A stretch of DNA of 64,000 bases, taken from an uncultured Rikenellaceae bacterium. GTDB taxonomy: Bacteria > Bacteroidota > Bacteroidia > Bacteroidales > Rikenellaceae. The stretch is from positions 62,001 to 126,000 of the forward strand of contig CALUZO010000001.1 in NCBI GenBank assembly GCA_944325305.1, read 5' to 3'. A program made the translations under genes and the position numbers. The notes beneath the pieces are model-generated. The model was given only the letters and a program-made list of their open reading frames with translations. It had not been told where the DNA came from and did not search any database. This document shows, in pieces, positions 63,604 through 64,000 of the stretch (positions are counted from its first letter, which is position 1; every line of letters begins with the position of its first letter).

Positions 63604-63944
63604 TATGATTCCATTTTCCACCGAAGCGCACGAAACCGATAACTAATTAGAAAGCCCGGCTATTCTGTATCGACCTAAACCGATTCCGTTTCCCCTCGAA
63701 ACAATTTGCATCCTGACAAATAGATATTGAATCATCCAACATCGCCGGCAATGATTTTCGGGTATAGATCGTTCTATGACAAGTCTTACAGCGAAGTATC
63801 GTAATCTTGCAGGCCGATCATTCTGCCCTGTAAATATCCATTCGGGCAGATATCCTCAATTACACTCTATTGTATTCGATCTGTATTCCGAGGATAGATA
63901 TTTATGGAGATATCGGGTGATCGGCCAACGATTTCTTCAAACAA
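63604..63944. other. intergenic region at the right edge
   Basis: About 340 bases upstream of mqnE. No credible ORF, RNA gene, promoter for a rightward gene or repeat was found. It ends at the terminator at 63945-63978. Confidence 0.4.
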
Positions 63945-63978
63945 AAAAAGATGTTCCTGCCGAGAGGAACATCTTTTT
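63945..63978. terminator. intrinsic terminator at the right edge
   Basis: A 14-base perfect stem (63945-63958 with 63965-63978) with a 6-base loop and A5/T5 at the ends. As no plus-strand gene precedes it, it most likely ends a minus-strand gene that lies beyond the window. Confidence 0.8.
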
Positions 63979-64000
63979 ATATAAAACCGTAGATCAGGGC

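Noticed and set aside
1..64000. CRISPR arrays, tRNA or rRNA genes, insertion sequences, phage or attachment sites
   Set aside because: Read through the intergenic regions on both strands; no spaced direct repeats, cloverleaf patterns, transposase or integrase motifs were found.

Overview
The window looks like a chromosomal segment of a Bacteroidales bacterium. Evidence: many gene starts are preceded by the Bacteroidota promoter box TAnnTTTG, several with a TTTG about 19-20 bases upstream; Shine-Dalgarno sites are mostly absent; MurF and alanine racemase are fused; LptD, TolC and a TonB-dependent receptor imply an outer membrane; secreted glycosidases are abundant. The futalosine-type menaquinone genes mqnC and mqnE together with a gadB-gadC-glsA cluster would fit Rikenellaceae (Alistipes-like) better than Bacteroides, but that placement is inference. 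No rRNA, tRNA, CRISPR array, insertion sequence or phage gene was found.

Layout. 0-10 kb: the end of an unrecognised gene, then on the minus strand glutaminase, glutamate/GABA antiporter and glutamate decarboxylase (acid resistance), then a TolC / membrane-fusion / two-permease ABC export operon that carries no ATPase gene. 10-17 kb: a GH3 glycosidase followed by a TonB-dependent receptor, a secreted DNA/RNA endonuclease, and a GH140-type (apiosidase-like) enzyme. 17-28 kb, mostly plus-strand housekeeping: a stand-alone riboflavin kinase domain with adenosylhomocysteinase, the MurF-Alr fusion with a small membrane protein, an RsmI-like methyltransferase with a secreted unknown protein, ribosomal proteins L35/L20 (minus), and a MerR-type regulator, Nif3-like protein and zinc-ribbon coiled-coil protein. 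28-37 kb: a GH78 rhamnosidase, an ECF sigma factor with a 51-residue acidic companion ORF, and a GH2 enzyme overlapping a secreted FAD oxidoreductase. 37-52 kb: aquaporin, a VOC / unknown / glucosaminidase operon, DUF4254 plus family-9 glycosyltransferase, gcvH-mdh, cardiolipin synthase, greA, and an LptD - M3 peptidase - lipoprotein operon. 52-64 kb: amidase - MlaD - MutS2, formate-tetrahydrofolate ligase, mqnC, ndk, and the mqnE - PASTA protein - pseudouridine synthase operon.

Themes: cell-envelope construction and turnover (MurF-Alr, amidase, glucosaminidase, LptD, MlaD, PASTA, Cls, GT9), plant-glycan use (GH3, GH78, GH140, GH2), one-carbon and methyl metabolism (AhcY, GcvH, Fhs), and respiratory quinone synthesis. 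Most of the window is ordinary core genome. The points that stand out are the GH2-flavoenzyme overlap, the sigma factor's unannotated small ORF, apparently leaderless mqnC and mqnE, long perfect-stem intergenic hairpins, interleaved divergent promoters near 39.6 kb, and the ATPase-less exporter operon.
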